From Humulus lupulus (taxonomy: Eukaryota > Streptophyta > Magnoliopsida > Rosales > Cannabaceae): a DNA stretch of 64,000 bases. The stretch covers positions 99,155,970 to 99,219,969 of the forward strand of contig NC_084798.1 in the NCBI RefSeq assembly GCF_963169125.1. Reading direction: 5' to 3'. The notes below the pieces were generated by a model that saw nothing but the letters and a program-made list of their open reading frames with translations, made no database searches and had not been told where the DNA came from. Shown here in pieces: positions 31,655 through 42,050 of the stretch (the stretch's first letter is position 1; each line of letters starts with the position of its first letter). A program made the position numbers and the translations under genes.

Positions 31655-31990
31655 CAATGCTAATAAGCATGTCAACACGTAATACATTTAGTCATGGTGC
31701 TAATAAGCACTTCTTGATATTCGTCAACAAATAACAATGCTAATAAGCATTTCTAGCATTCATAAGCAATTAATGATGCAAATAAGCATGTTCAAGCATT
31801 TATACATGTATAACAATGCTAATAAGCATGTTCTTTAATCCTTGTCAGTATTAACAGTGCTAATAAGCATTTCCTGGCCTATATGCAAATAACAATGCTA
31901 ATAAGCATGTCCTGACCTACATGTCCATATAACAATGCTAATAAGTGGTTCCTTTGCATTCACAAGTAATAACAATGCTAATACACTTAT
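31655..31990 (-). repeat. Chr-B leader repeat array with stem-loop motif
   Basis: About nine units spaced roughly 38-42 bp share ACAATGCTAATAAGCATG. Each holds ATGCT and AGCAT around AATA, an inverted repeat. The array lies between the primer site and gag, so it would be in the genomic RNA leader. Confidence 0.85.
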
Positions 31991-32190
31991 CTTTATCATT
32001 CATACAACAGTCAAGGGCCAGGCCCTATCAGAATATCTCATGCTCCCTAATAAGGCATGTTGATAAGGAATATACATTCATTTAAATAGTTAAGCACTTA
32101 ATCACATACGTAGTTACCAAACCCTGAGTCGAGCTTGTCTTTAGTGGCGAGTGTACATGCCCGGCCAATCTTCAGGAACCCATAAACCTT

Positions 32191-32206
32191 GGCAACTCTG
32201 ATACCA
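32191..32206 (-). promoter_or_regulatory. Chr-B primer binding site (initiator tRNA-Met)
   Basis: On minus TGGTATCAGAGTTGCC, three bases from the LTR end. It matches initiator tRNA-Met over at least 11 bases. Confidence 0.9.
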
Positions 32207-32209
32207 AAT

Positions 32210-34701
32210 TGTAGCATCCTCCTAATCCAGGACCGTTACACAGTGTACTTCAAATAGTGCTAGACTTGTTAATCAAGTCCCTTGGTTATAAATGTGTAAC
32301 TAAGGTTAGTGACAAAGGTTAGGGTTAAAAATTTCGGTCAAAGGGAATGTTGACTTTTCATTTAAAAGTTTAGTACATACATGGGATCACAAAATGATAC
32401 AAAGAAATGTTTAAAATGGTATATACAAGTCAAAAGTAACAACCATCTGGCCTAAGCGGCAAAATAAGGGATACAACCCTAGTTCCTTTGAGATATCCTC
32501 GACCGTGGTGGTCGAGCAGCCGCATATGTACAAGCCACCGTCGAATCCCTCTAACTCATGGCTAGTCTAGCTTTCCTTTCCCCTTACCTACACCACATAA
32601 CACCCGTGAGCCAAGGCTCGACAAGAAAACTTAAACATGTGCATGAAAATTAAATACATATCTAGCATGCCCAGCAACAATAACCTACTCATGCATGCAT
32701 AAAATTACAAATAAATGATCATAGGATCATTCTGGGGCCCGCTGCCCTGAATATATGACCATAGGGTCAACCCGAGGCCCTATGCCCTAGCTATGTGACC
32801 ATAGAGTCACCTTGGGCCCTTGCCCTTAGCTCTAAGTAACTGGCCATAGAGCTAGCCAAGAGCTTTGTTTTCCAACGACCATAGGGTCGGCCAACGTAAT
32901 AGTACGTCCTTGATTAGAGCTAAGCCTCTCAACCAGCGCATAGTGCGTTATTTCCGCCCTTAACTAATAAGTCAAGGCCTTAATCAGATATTCACATAAC
33001 TAGACAACCAGATACAGATTCAGGTAAACATACTTCAAAATATACAAGTATGCATACATATTAATCACATATCTTAAACAATTAAATACAAACATAGTAA
33101 TAATCATGTTCCTTAATGGGGCCGAGCCCTAGCTACACAGAAAATGCAAACAATCATTAAACAACTATCCAGACACGGAGCATTCAAGCATGTTTAATCA
33201 ACGAGCACAAACATAACTTAATCACGTTCATTCTTAGGGGCATGTGCCCTATTCATAGTTATAATCAACAACTTAGCCAAGCCCTAATCACATATATCAC
33301 ATATTGGGTGCAGTTTACTTACCTCAGGCCCGAGTGCAATGTATATTAAGAACGAACCTCGAGCACGATCTTGGTTTCAAGCCCCTAGCGATAACCTAGT
33401 CACAATCATAATATAGAATTTCGTTAAAAACGAGCCAGTAAAGGCTTCTGAACCAAGTCCTAGCCTCCAAGACGTCGAATTCTACTAAATCGGGTAGTAG
33501 GATCGATCTCGAGCCCTTTGGTTTAAGTTCCTGCACTCAAAACCTTCCCATGGCTCAAAAACCCTTCAAGCATCATAGCCTAAGGCAAAAGAGTCGCGAC
33601 CTGCCTCAAGTCAGAGATCCCAAGGGCTCTCCTCTAGACCACACGCACCGTGGTGTGCCCCTACAAGGTTCGTGACTCAAATGGAGGTTTAACACCTCCT
33701 TCTCCTTCTCGCTCAAGAGAGTCACAGCACCCCAAGAACAGGGTCGCGTCTCGACATGAAAACTCAAAAATTTCCCTCATTTTTTCAAGCCAAAACCCAC
33801 CAAAAACCTATCCAAACATAGCTAAATCCAAAAGTATAGTTCCCAATCAACTCACCACCTCAAAACACACAAAACCCAAGCCTAAACTTGGCAAAAGCCT
33901 CACCAAATCTCAACATTTTGAACGGAGTTTCTAAACTCCAAAACTTAGCTAAAACCAAAGAAACAGAGAGATTCAAGCCTGTAAATCATTACCTCAGTTG
34001 CCCCAAATGATGTTAAGCTTCTCCCCAAGCAATCCCGAGCCTAAGCTAGCCTTGATTCCTCTTAGATCGCAAGAATTCCCAACAAATCGAGAAAGAGAGA
34101 GAGTTTGCTGAGTGTTGAGTGAACGTGTTTTTTATATTTGTGAGGTTACTTAGACTCTAAGTAACTCTAAGTAAATCTCGGGGCTCGGGGTACCAAAAAC
34201 ATCCCCGAGGGTAAAATGGTCAAAATCCCCAAAATTCCCTCATAATCTCACTAACTCCAAATATATCCTCGAATATTTATTCATGTTACCCGATAACCCA
34301 GTAATGTACTAGATACCCAAAATACCCCTTGACTCACCCTGAGTCGGGTATTCAGTCCCGTTGTGACTTTCCCGCTAACTTGCTCCCTAGGATCGCCTTG
34401 TGCCGAGTTCCCAAATATATCCACATAATAATGTGGTCTCACACATATATCACATATATGCACGTATATTCCAAATATACATGTAACAGACCAAATTATT
34501 AAAATTGTCCTATTAATAAGAAATGAGCCCACATGCATATTTAATACACCTAAACATGCATATCTAGTCGTATTCTAATATAACTCACATAATCATATAA
34601 TGACACTCATACATATCACATAAACACATAACTTTCCATAATTTTCATCATGGCCCCCTAATTAAGGCCCTAAGCCTTATTAGGTAATTTGCGACGTTAC
34701 A
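32210..34701 (-). repeat. Chr-B 5' LTR
   Basis: A complete 2492-bp LTR, TGTAGCATCC...GACGTTACA on plus. The conserved LTR block is at 32580-32630 and a possible minus-strand TATA (TATAAAA) at 34130-34136. The short open frame near 33650-33934 is not conserved and is not a gene. Confidence 0.9.
34130..34136 (-). promoter_or_regulatory. possible TATA box in Chr-B 5' LTR
   Basis: TTTTATA on plus reads TATAAAA on minus, in the LTR that would drive Chr-B. Only the sequence supports it. Confidence 0.4.
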
Positions 34702-34706
34702 GATAG
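34702..34706. repeat. Chr-B target-site duplication, right
   Basis: GATAG, matching 15909-15913. Confidence 0.9.
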
Positions 34707-34998
34707 TGCCTCCAAATCTTTAGAGTGAAAACCACAACTGTTAATTCTAAGTCATGGGTCAGGTATTGTTGCTCGTCCTCCTTTAGTTGTCTCGAGTCAT
34801 ATGCGACCACTTTCCCATCTTACATCAAAACGCATCCAAGACCTTGTTTTGATGCGTCTCAGTATACTACAAACTTGTCTTTATCATTCGGGAAGCATAG
34901 AATTGGGGCTAATATGAGCTTGTCCTTTAATATTTGAAAGTTTTCTTCACACTTCTCCGTCCATGAGAATTTCTGCTGCTTCTTTGTCAATGTTCAGG
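34707..34998 (-). pseudogene. Chr-A RNase H N-terminal fragment
   Basis: On minus the fragment reads the connection and RNase H start (KFSWTEKCEENF, LILAPILCFPND, DASKQGLGCVLM) with stops, and joins the part at 15908. Beyond about 34998 the match stops abruptly. Confidence 0.75.
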
Positions 34999-35099
34999 TG
35001 GTTGCTTAGGATTAGTCATGTTCACCTACATTGAAAGTCAAGTTCCCCGTGTTAGCTATAGTAGTTGGGGTTCGATAATTCCTCACATAAGATGATAGG
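34999..35099 (-). pseudogene. gag fragment G, inner piece
   Basis: On minus it reads YRTPTTIANTGNLTFNVGEHD, a plausible gag continuation of the fragment at 56830-57091 once the composite hAT-like element is removed. It is short and the assignment is tentative. Confidence 0.45.
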
Positions 35100-35166
35100 T
35101 AGGGGTGGCAATTCAGGTCATGACACGACACCACGACATGAAAACAAATGGGTTTGGGTGGAACGT

Positions 35167-36619
35167 TGATAAATCTAGCATATAGAGTTATCTTTAATAC
35201 TTTTAGCTCTTAATTTGATTAAAAAGATGAGTGATTTGTTGCTTTATCTATAGAATTGAGTCATTTTCTTCTTATTTGTGTTTAGGAGTTAGTTTTGGTT
35301 TTATGAGGGAAAAATAAGTAAGAAAATGATAAATTTGATGGAGTTGAGTGAAGTGGAAAGAAACTAATGTGATTTAAAATGATAATTTTTTGTGCAGAAT
35401 TCTTAGGATGCTGCAGCAAAGCCACAGCATGGCTTCCAGGTAGCAAGAGTATTTTAGAGGTCTGCTATAGAAGCTGTCATCTCAACATTATTAATCAACA
35501 TCTTTTTGAATTAAATTGGCACGGGCTACTAATTGTAGTTGGGCCTTTATTTCATGAGTTGATCCATATGTTAGCAAAAGACAAGAAAAAGAAGGGAAGA
35601 AAAGTAGCTAGCATGTGGGGAAGGAGAGAGAATGCCCTAATATCATATATGATTATCCTTCCACTTTTCTTTTATATATACGACCAACAGAGGAGACAAA
35701 AAGGAGGCAGCCACCACTGAACAAGGAGGAGAATGAAGAAAAATAAAAAGAAGAAGAAAGAGAAGGATTCAAGAGATGAAGACCATTTTGGGAACATCTT
35801 TTTGGCTTGATTCTCTAACCCTTCTCCTTAATATTTTCTTTTCTTTTTCTTGTATTTTCTAAACTATGATTTATTTTGTAATGGGTGTTTTTGAGATATT
35901 GATTAAGAGCTAAACTTTTCATTGCTAGGATAATTAATGAACTCTATTATAAATTTTGATACTTGTTATTAATGCTAAATGCTAATAGGGTTTTATTCAT
36001 TCAAGTATTTTTCATGCTTAGTGATTACTATTGGATCACCTTTAGTGAGTAATTGAATTAATTGTGGCTGCTGAAAAGAGTTATGATTAATAGACATAAG
36101 ACTTGAATGGTGCAAGATTAATTTCTTTTGATTTTAATTTTATAACGATATAGACATATATTGTTACCTTGCATAATCTTTTGGAATTGGTGCTTGGGAA
36201 TGCATTCTTGTAATTAGATTGCATAGACATATGTTACTTTAATTAGAAAATTGATACCATAGTGACTTTGACGGAAGCCTATGAACTAAATTAGAATTGT
36301 AGATTAATTATTCTCAGTTGCCACAACATTACTGCAACATTAGCATCAGATTTACATTTTAGGAGGAATTAATTATTCTAGCTCATCATCATTGTCTTGC
36401 TCTCTCGTTCATTTGTTTATTTTATCTACTTTCTTGTTTAGTTTTTTTTAGATTTAATCAAATAATTATCATGTGCATTATTCCAATTTGTTAAGTGTAG
36501 ATTTTACACAATTTATTGCTAACACAATCCCTGTGGAGATGACACTCACTTATCACTTTATTACTTGTTTGCCGACGGTGTACACTTGCACATGTATATT
36601 GCTAATTTATTTTGCAACA
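35167..36619 (+). repeat. unclassified solo LTR-like insertion (1.45 kb)
   Basis: It starts TGATAAATC and ends TTTTGCAACA, with CCCTGTGGAGATGACACTC and GTACACTTGCAC near its end, a pattern I associate with LTRs of large gag-pol-poor plant retrotransposons. Flanking 5-mers AACGT and CACAT agree at three of five. A 113-codon open frame at 35379-35720 has no recognisable domain. Confidence 0.5.
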
Positions 36620-36873
36620 CACATTTAATAATCATGTCAAGTTCGTGTTTGTGTTTGAGTTTTTGACACGTTTAATAATCATTTCATGTTCGTGTTTACC
36701 TAAATCGTGTCGTGTCATAATCATGTTGACTCGTTTAATAATCGTGAAGTGCTATAATCGTGCCAACACGATAATAAGAATAATTATCATAGGTTTCATA
36801 TTTTTATATAGTTATGATTAATTGTGTCAATTTCGTGTTGTATCATGACAAATTAACCGTGTTATCGTGTCAT

Positions 36874-37008
36874 TGTTGGTATTAAATATCAAAATATCAA
36901 AATACACAGTGGAAGGTAGGGGATGGAATTTTAAAAAATTATTAATACCAATCGGGATCATACATATGCATATACATTAAATTAACACATACAAGGATAT
37001 AGAGATTG
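36874..37008 (-). repeat. copia-like solo LTR, left piece
   Basis: It begins TGTTGGTATT on plus, preceded by GTCAT (36869-36873). The right end at 56674 is followed by ATCAT, a 4/5 match. Tat-B interrupts it after 37008. Confidence 0.6.
37004..37008. repeat. Tat-B target-site duplication, first copy
   Basis: GAGAT precedes the TGTTGACC start of the left LTR. The same pentamer follows both LTRs, at 38072-38076 and 54225-54229. Confidence 0.8.
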
Positions 37009-38071
37009 TTGACCATTGAAATTGGCCAACAGTCGTATGTATAGTATACGCCACCTTTGAACAAAATAAATTGAATAAACGACAGAGTACGCTTATCTTA
37101 AGTAAACACAGAAATTTTATAGTGGTTCAGCCCTGTTCTGATGAACAGTAATAAAATAATCCACTTAGCTTTTAATATTGAATCACTCGACAATTACACT
37201 ATTGAACCAAAGTATTCACTCGTTCTCACTTGCCCAGAATTTCTCCCCAAATGTTCTTAAGATCTCCGAATTCCAGAAAAAGTGATCCTTTGAAATGAAG
37301 TCCTGGGTCCTTTATTTATAGTACCCAGGGACTGTTACATGACCAGTAGTACTGAGATCGTGGTTTGGCACACGATTATCAGGTAGTGGAGATACGTGTC
37401 CACCTCCCCATGATTATGAGATCGTGGGTCTTCTCGTTGTTTTTCTAGATCGTGGTGGATGATGCACGATAGAAACCTCTGGGAAAATGTTAAGTCTTTA
37501 TTGGTATGTGAGACTTAGGTGCTAGGCCCGACGACCCGAGCTTGGGTGCTAGGCCTGTGACCTTCTGGGTTTTGGACCTGTTGATCCTCTGGGTGCTAGG
37601 CATGTGACCTTCTGTTTGAACGAGAGTGAGTATTTCTCAGTGAAGTGTACTTGGGGGTTTGAGATGACCACCCTATGAAGAATAGGGTGGGTCGACCACT
37701 CAGATGGTTATTGTGCATGTCAGGCCGACCACCCTAGGGGTTGGGGTCAGGCCGACCACCCCTAGGGATCCTTGGGCATACTGGGGCCGACCACCCCTGG
37801 GGTAGGGGTCACGCCGACCACTCTCTTGGACACACTGGGGCCGACCACCCCTGGGGTAGAGGTCAGGCCGACCACCCCTAGGGCTTTTGGGCCTGCTTAG
37901 GCCGACCACCCCTAGGGGTTTTAGGCTTGGTCAATTTCCCCATAGGTCCTGGACTATCTTTTTTTGCCCGTCGATCTATTCTCAATACTTTGTCATTTTT
38001 TCCCTAATTTTGTGATGTCATGTGTCGCATTCTTATTCACCACATCATCCTCATATTTTTGAGGGATAACA
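37009..38071 (-). repeat. Tat-B left LTR
   Basis: This 1063-bp LTR, TGTTGACC...GATAACA, is similar to 53126-54224. It contains ATCGTG/CACGAT hairpins (37357-37376, 37449-37470) and eight GGCCGACCACCCC units (37685-37925). Confidence 0.85.
37685..37925. repeat. GGCCGACCACCCCTAGGGG tandem units in Tat-B left LTR
   Basis: About eight units at irregular 20-40 bp spacing, many containing the palindrome CCCCTAGGGG. Confidence 0.85.
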
Positions 38072-38137
38072 GAGATTACATCTCATAGCCTATCAAGTGT
38101 CCTTTAATTTTCATAAAATCAACGATCTTCCTAGCCA
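38072..38137. repeat. 66-bp copy of Tat-B right flank, with second GAGAT
   Basis: GAGATTACATCTCATAGCC and the following bases to CTAGCCA match 54225-54293, the host sequence after the right LTR, with some changes. It is directly followed by the truncated reverse transcriptase. Confidence 0.85.
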
Positions 38138-38735
38138 ATGGCATTACCTTATAACAGTACAATCCCTTGTCTATCTGGAAGCTGGTATGTTCCTCGTCGG
38201 GAGGGCGCATACTTATTTGATTATACCTAGAATACGCATCCATGAATGAGAGTATTTCATGTCCTGCCGTTGCATCAACCACTTGGTCTATTCTGGGTAG
38301 TGAGAAGCAGTCTTTGGGGCAGGCCTTGTTTAGATCTATGAAGTCCACGCATGTTCTCCACTTCCCGTTTGGTTTTGGGACAAGCATAGGGTTTGATACC
38401 CAATCAGAGTAGTAGGCCTCCCTTATAAAATTGTTTTCCTTGAGCCACTCGACCTCCTCCTTCAGGGCTTGAGATCGGTCTTTGTCAAGCAGTCTCCTTT
38501 TTTGTTGCACTGGTGGGTAGTTCTTGTCTATATTGAGGACATGACTTATCACGGATGGAGAAATTCCAACCATGTCCTTAAGTGACCAAGCAAAGACGTC
38601 CTGATTTTTCTTCAAAAATTCCACCAACCGTGCTTTAATCTCCACCTTTAACTCCTTCCCAACTTTGATTACTCTAGTCAGGTCCTCCTCATCTAGCAGG
38701 ACTTCGTCAAGATCTTCGACTGGTCCTACCCCCAT
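38138..38735 (-). pseudogene. Tat-B reverse transcriptase, truncated
   Basis: Motifs NQDVFAWSLKDMVGI, VLVPKPNGKWRTCVDF, DLNKACPKDC, PLPRIDQ / SFMDAYSRYNQI and LYCYKVMP are present in one open frame. The frame then runs into the 66-bp flank copy. The catalytic YVDD box and everything after it are deleted. Confidence 0.9.
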
Positions 38736-38789
38736 GACATCATCTCCAAAGCGAGGATCGATGTCATTTCTCTCACTTTGGGAAACTTT

Positions 38790-39345
38790 CTATAATAACA
38801 AATCTTCTTTAAAAGGAGCCCTTGGCTCCAGTAGAGTGTTTCTTTCAACGTAAACTTCCATGTTAACAACCTCATCGGTTCCTTCATTCTTTGTGCAACA
38901 GGTTACTATCATGTTGTTTACGCATGGTCCTTTCTTTGCCTTGACCACTAATGCATTATAGCATTCTCGTGCCTCCCTTTGGTTACCTTGTATGCATCCT
39001 TGCCCTGCGCTTATGGGGAACTTCAAAGATAGATGCCAGATAGATAGTGCTGCGTGTAAGGCCATCGAGAGGGGTCTCCCGAGCACTACATTGTAAGTCA
39101 ATGAATAATCTACCACCAGGAACTCTGTCATCATATTCTCATGCCTGGGGGCATTCCCCACCGTCACCAGTAGTCTGATAGTTCTTGCTGGTGCTAGGCA
39201 TTCTCCCGTGAACCCATATATCACTTGAGAACACGGTGTCAGGTCCTTGACCGTGAGCTTCATCTTCTCGAGGGATGATTTGTAGATGATATATCTACTG
39301 AAATTCTCATATCCACCAAGCATCTCTTCACTCGGGCATTGGTGA
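38790..39345 (-). pseudogene. Tat-B protease region
   Basis: YKSSLEKMKLTVKDL, IYGFTGE and YNVVLGRPL mark the protease-side region. In the active-site segment the Asp after CLV is kept, but the following Gly-Gly-Ser-Ser type residues read Met-Arg-Ile-Ser, so it should be inactive. Confidence 0.75.
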
Positions 39346-39349
39346 TTTG

Positions 39350-40299
39350 AATAGTAAGTACCAGAGGGTACCTCACGTGCCTGGCGTCATCCTCTGTAAA
39401 AGTGAGAGTTTCACTTTCTTACTTTGGATTTTTTGGAGACCGCTTCTTGAATGCCATACACTGGGAAGACTCCCCTACCACATGCCTGAGGGTCCTTGCA
39501 TATCGCTCATGAGCATTGTTATTGTTGCTTGCTATGCGGGGCCCTCCACATATGGAATCCTGTGTGAAGTCTATAGCTGCCGGCTCCAGGGGTGGACTCA
39601 TCTGCCTTCGGAATTCTAGATTCCTGCTTGGGGTTTTGGTCTTGCCTCGGTACCTCGAGAGTTTTCCTGGTCAGAGAAGAAACTCTATCTCATCCTTCAA
39701 TTGTTTGCACTCGTTTGTGCCGTGCCCATAATCATTATGGAAACAAAAAAAACTCATTCTTGTCCTTCTTTCCTTCTGAACGCAAGGGTGGTGGCTTTCA
39801 GTATGGTACCTCCTGGTATGTTGCCAAGTAAATCTCAGCCCTTGATGTGGTCAGGATGGTATAATTGGTGAACCTGGGCCGGTAGTGTTGATGCTTAGCT
39901 TGTTTGTCGACAGGTGTTGACTTAGCTTTCTTTTCTCCACCCTGCTTAGCCCCTGAGGTATTCCTCTTCTTATCGTTGCCCCCACTACTACCCTGAGGGT
40001 TTGCGCCGTTCTTATCTGCCTTGACAGTGGTCGGATGGTTTATGCGTTTTTCTTCCTTCATGATAGCATCATCTAGCTTCATGTATTTGTCGGCTTGGTC
40101 CAAGAACTCTTGCAAGGTGTAAATAGGGTTCTTGTGTATACTATCCCATAAGGGACTACGATAAATTATTCCTGTCGAGATGGCAACGAACTTCCCTTCA
40201 TCTCCTACCATAAATGCTCGGTTTGCCTCTCTCATAAATCTTTGAATGTAGTCTTTCAGGGATTCATCTTTCCCTTGCTTGATGTCAGCTAACTGATTG
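39350..40299 (-). pseudogene. Tat-B gag, C-terminal part with zinc knuckle
   Basis: The gag continues from the part at 51831 after the solo LTR: QLADIKQGKDESLKDYIQRF, VGDEGKFVAISTGI and TLQEFLDQADKYMKL. A Lys/Asn-rich linker and the knuckle-like FCFHNDYGHGTNEC (first Cys replaced in context) follow. It is homologous to Tat-A gag. Frameshifts occur near 39790 and stops near 39420. Confidence 0.8.
40295..40299. repeat. solo LTR target-site duplication, left
   Basis: GATTG, repeated at 51831-51835. Joining the flanks restores the Tat-B gag. Confidence 0.95.
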
Positions 40300-41535
40300 T
40301 GTAACGACCCAAAATTACTAATAAGGCGCTGGGAGGGCATAACTGGATTATGTGTGATTTAAATGATTAAATGCATGATTATGTGATAAGCATGCTTATA
40401 TGATTATTTGGATATATGTGATGCATGACTATGTGTACTAGTATGCATGTAGGCCATGATTAGGTTATAAGGGCATAATCATAATTTTGGCCCGTTGAGG
40501 GCATAAATGTAAATATTTGTAATAAATTGTTGATACCACATTATTATGTGGATATATCTGCAGCTTGTGACTCGAGGCGATCCTGGTGAGCAGTTTAGCG
40601 AAAAAGTCACAGCGGGGATTTATACCCGGCTCGGGGGAGTCCGGGGGTATTTCTGAGAATTTGGGAAATGTATGGGAGGCTATTTGGCATTGAGGAAAAT
40701 AATTGGTGATTAGTTAGGTGTCGGTAGTAAGCGGTAATTATTAGAGACACTCGAGGAATTAGCGGGAATTGAGAGCAAATTACCAAAATGCCCTTAGAAT
40801 GTTTTAAGGTTTAGATTTTAATGGGAGGGCAAATTGGTCATTTGGTTTAAAAAACAGAGATAAGTATCAATCTTCTTTTTAGCCTTAGTGGAAAGTTTAG
40901 AGGGTAGTAGAAACTGAAAGAAACAAAAAGAAAAGAAAAGAAAGCTGAAAGAAAAGGAAAGAAAGAAAAAAAAACAGAGGTATTTTCTTCTCTCTCACGA
41001 TTTAGGTCTTCTTCCCCATTTCTTGAAGGAATTTGGAGCTAAAATTCAGAGAAGGCTTAGGCTAAGGCTCAACACTAGGATCCTTGATTTGGCTTGAGGA
41101 ATTAGCAGAAGTTATTCATCCATTTGAGGTAAGGTTTTAAGGTTGTTACTGAGTTTTGTTGAAATGGATTTATGAGCTGAGTTTTGATGGGAATTCTAGG
41201 GAATTAAGCCTGGGGTTTTGAGGAGTGAAAGATGAGGAAGTGTGGAGGATAGCCTAAGGTCGAATTTCCCCATGGAAGGTAAGAAACTCTGGATTTGGTT
41301 ACTTGAATTATGGACTGTTCTGATTGTTCTGTTGAGTTTTTGAGCTTCAAGCTCAATCATGGTAGTTTCTTTATTTTGGGGTGCATGTGGTTGAGTTTTG
41401 TATGGTTGGGTCATATGGGGTGAGTTATAGATGATGGTAGGCTTGTTTTGGTGTTTGGTTGAAGTTTGGAAGGATTTTGTAGAGGTTTGGCTCGGGGAAA
41501 ATCGAAGGAAGAAAATCAGGGTTTGGTTGTGTTGT

Positions 41536-41660
41536 GACTAGCGCTGTAGCTCTAGTCTTTGGGCGCTATAGCGCTAGGCCTTGTGGTGTGGGTGCCTGTT
41601 GGCTCTGCTTGTAGCGCTATAGCGCCCTCTTTGTGGCGCTGTAGTGCTACCCTGTTTCCA
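41536..41660. repeat. GCGCTATAGCGC palindromes in solo LTR
   Basis: GCGCTATAGCGC occurs at 41563-41574 and 41614-41625 in a stretch of related CTAGCGCTGTAG motifs, matching the array in the LTR fragment at 18546-18660. Confidence 0.8.
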
Positions 41661-42045
41661 TAAGAGGGTTTTTGGGTTATTTCTTAGGGTTTTTGCCCGA
41701 GGGCTCGGGGTTTGGTTCCACCACCCCCTTTGGTGGAATTAGGGCTTTCTGAGGGCTCAGGATTAGTCCCGAGGCTAGGTTTTGGAATTGAAGTTTGGTG
41801 ATGATATTAATTTATGGCTGTGACTAGGTGTACGCTAGGACTTGGACGGAATCATGCTTGAGGGTCGGTTTCATTAATCAAGCTATCAGAATCTAAAGGT
41901 AAGAAACTGCACCTGGTTATGTGTTAATGATTGGACTAAGAGCTCCCTATATCTGTATGATGTCATAGATGGTATTATGCCATGGACATATGGTAAGCGG
42001 TCTAAAAGTCCCAGAATCAATATTTGCACACAGGGCGCGGCTCGG

Positions 42046-42050
42046 CCACT
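42046..42050. repeat. Chr-E target-site duplication, left
   Basis: CCACT, repeated at 51151-51155. Confidence 0.95.

Larger units (their letters stand above)
15914..34701 (-). mobile_element. Chr-B: Tekay/Del-like chromovirus, minus strand, with damaged 3' LTR
   Basis: Chr-B is nested in the Chr-A RNase H with GATAG duplications. The 5' LTR is complete (32210-34701, 2492 bp). The internal region runs from the primer site at 32206 down to the polypurine tract at 26351. The 3' LTR retains only its distal 1418 bp (15914-17331), and about 1047 bp matching 33655-34701 are missing. In their place stands an LTR fragment plus a permuted plus-strand chromovirus (17332-26350). Gag-pol is present in order, but with many stops, and a MITE lies in the integrase tail. 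Confidence 0.9.
61..34998 (-). mobile_element. Chr-A: decayed Ty3/gypsy chromovirus remnant (outermost on left)
   Basis: This is the oldest recognisable element on the left side, read on the minus strand and present in four pieces: 3' LTR 61-523 and 12082-14198, and pol 14240-15908 and 34707-34998. The pieces become collinear when Tat-A (524-12076) and Chr-B (15914-34701) are removed. Only the RNase H, integrase, chromodomain and 3' LTR survive. Reverse transcriptase, protease, gag and the 5' LTR are gone beyond about 34998, where the sequence changes abruptly to an unrelated gag fragment. Pol has many stops and frameshifts. The integrase and chromodomain resemble the Tekay/Del clade, whose long LTRs also fit. 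The truncation point is approximate. Confidence 0.8.

Noticed and set aside
31655..31990. leader array considered as a CRISPR-like repeat array
   Set aside because: It sits inside a plant retroelement leader. The spacers are short, related to each other and not unique, and there are no cas genes.
33650..33934. 94-codon plus-strand frame
   Set aside because: It is antisense within the Chr-B 5' LTR. The homologous part of the other LTR is missing and nothing supports coding.
35379..35720. 113-codon plus-strand open frame
   Set aside because: It lies inside the unclassified LTR, has no recognisable domain and has a low-complexity Lys-rich segment. Likely chance.
37700..37909. 69-codon minus-strand frame with repeated GGRP residues
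   Set aside because: It is the translation of the CCCCTAGGGG minisatellite in the Tat-B LTR, not a gene.
38138..40299. Tat-B considered as an intact short non-autonomous family with a designed internal deletion
   Set aside because: The deletion end is joined to a copy of the host flank, so it is a local rearrangement and not a family structure.
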